NCBI GenBank assembly: GCA_033722675.1
Contig: JAWVYO010000135.1
Span: forward strand, 1-5,619
From: DATHYU01 sp033722675
Lineage (GTDB): Bacteria > Actinomycetota > Acidimicrobiia > Spongiisociales > UBA11373
Direction: 5' to 3'
Length of the DNA stretch: 5,619 bases
Shown here: piece after piece, positions 5,105 to 5,619 of the stretch
Numbering within the stretch: position 1 is the first letter of the stretch
Layout of the letters: each line of letters begins with the position of its first letter
Translations under genes and position numbers: made by a program
The notes under the pieces: model-generated
Told to the model about the DNA's origin: nothing
Seen by the model: the letters and a program-made list of their open reading frames with translations, nothing else
Database searches by the model: none

Positions 5105-5619
5105 TCAGTCCAGCCAGTCGGCGATGCGGTCGGCGACCTGGTCGGGGGTGAAGCCGTACTCCTCGGCGATTCGCTCCCAGGGGGCCGACGCGCCGAAGTG
5201 GTCGATTCCGATCGTCAGTCCGTCCGCACCGACGATCCGGTCCCACCCGAGCGTCGCGGCCGCCTCGACCGACACCCGGGGGATCCCCGATCCGAGCACC
5301 TCGGTCCGATAGTCCTCGTCCTGCTCGACGAACACGTCCACCGACGGCATGCTCACCACCCGGGCCGACACGCCTCGCTCATCCAGGAGCGCGGCCGCCT
5401 CGACGGCCACCCACACCTCGGAGCCGGTGGCCACGACCACGACGTCGTCGCCGTCGCGCACGACGTAGCCGCCGCGCCGCACGCCGGGGCCGCCGACACC
5501 CTCCGTCTCGGGCAGCGACTGGCGGGTGAGCACGAGCGCCGTGGGACCGTCGGCCCGGTCGACGGCCATCGCCCACGCCTCGGCCGTCTCGGCCGCCGAG
5601 CCCGGCCGGATCACGTGGA
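5105..5619 (-). CDS. tkt: Transketolase, C-terminal part (cut by window end)
   Basis: The last 170 residues of a thiamine diphosphate-dependent transketolase, which moves two-carbon ketol units between sugar phosphates in the pentose phosphate or Calvin pathway. The fragment begins at HVIRPG, the end of the pyrimidine-binding domain; the Arg there corresponds to the donor phosphate-binding arginine of the family. DGPTALVLTRQSLP follows, then the C-terminal domain: VVVVATGSEVWVAVEAA, SARVVSMPSVDVF, DEDYR, VSVEAAATLGWDRIVG and the strongly diagnostic IGIDHFGASAP. The end, IADWLD, is at the usual place. The GTG at 5612-5614 is an internal valine codon, not a start, because the frame and the family similarity both continue past it to the window edge. 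The gene converges on sat-cysC across the repeat-filled spacer. Confidence 0.96.
   Translation of the reverse strand, partial: HVIRPGSAAETAEAWAMAVDRADGPTALVLTRQSLPETEGVGGPGVRRGGYVVRDGDDVVVVATGSEVWVAVEAAALLDERGVSARVVSMPSVDVFVEQDEDYRTEVLGSGIPRVSVEAAATLGWDRIVGADGLTIGIDHFGASAPWERIAEEYGFTPDQVADRIADWLD

Noticed and set aside
4637..5246. Small open frames across the convergent spacer on both strands (peptides such as ARNAPSGAG and PERPERSG)
   Set aside because: They are translations of the DNA repeats, have no ribosome binding sites, and exist in several frames at once.
5105..5614. Transketolase fragment as a complete small gene starting at the GTG at 5614
   Set aside because: The transketolase similarity and the open frame continue through this codon to the window edge, and half a conserved motif would be left upstream.

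Overview
The window is a high-GC stretch with strong G/C third-position bias, which leaves long stop-free shadow frames on both strands. GTG starts, plausible U-less hairpins and a possible leaderless start suggest a high-GC actinobacterium. An acidimicrobial-type lineage is my guess from general impression; no marker gene here proves it.

Layout: (1) At the left edge, on +, is the 3' end of a small membrane protein gene. It meets pepA tail to tail, and the two stop codons share one CTAG. (2) A minus-strand run reads right to left: an unrecognised 7-8 helix membrane protein, a PduO-type cob(I)alamin adenosyltransferase, then leucyl aminopeptidase (pepA). The last two overlap by ATGA and are probably translationally coupled. 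(3) A 127-base divergent spacer separates that run from a plus-strand gene for a fused ATP sulfurylase/APS kinase (Sat-CysC), which makes PAPS from sulfate in two ATP-dependent steps. (4) A 344-base convergent spacer holds two different repeat families and several GC-rich hairpins. (5) At the right edge, on -, is the C-terminal part of transketolase, cut by the window end.

Functionally this is mostly core metabolism: sulfate activation, adenosylcobalamin cofactor supply, peptide turnover and the pentose phosphate pathway. I see no phage, transposase, CRISPR, toxin or defence gene, and no convincing new multi-gene system. The parts least explained by known genes are the repeat-filled convergent spacer (4761-5104) and the unassigned membrane protein heading the adenosyltransferase-aminopeptidase run.
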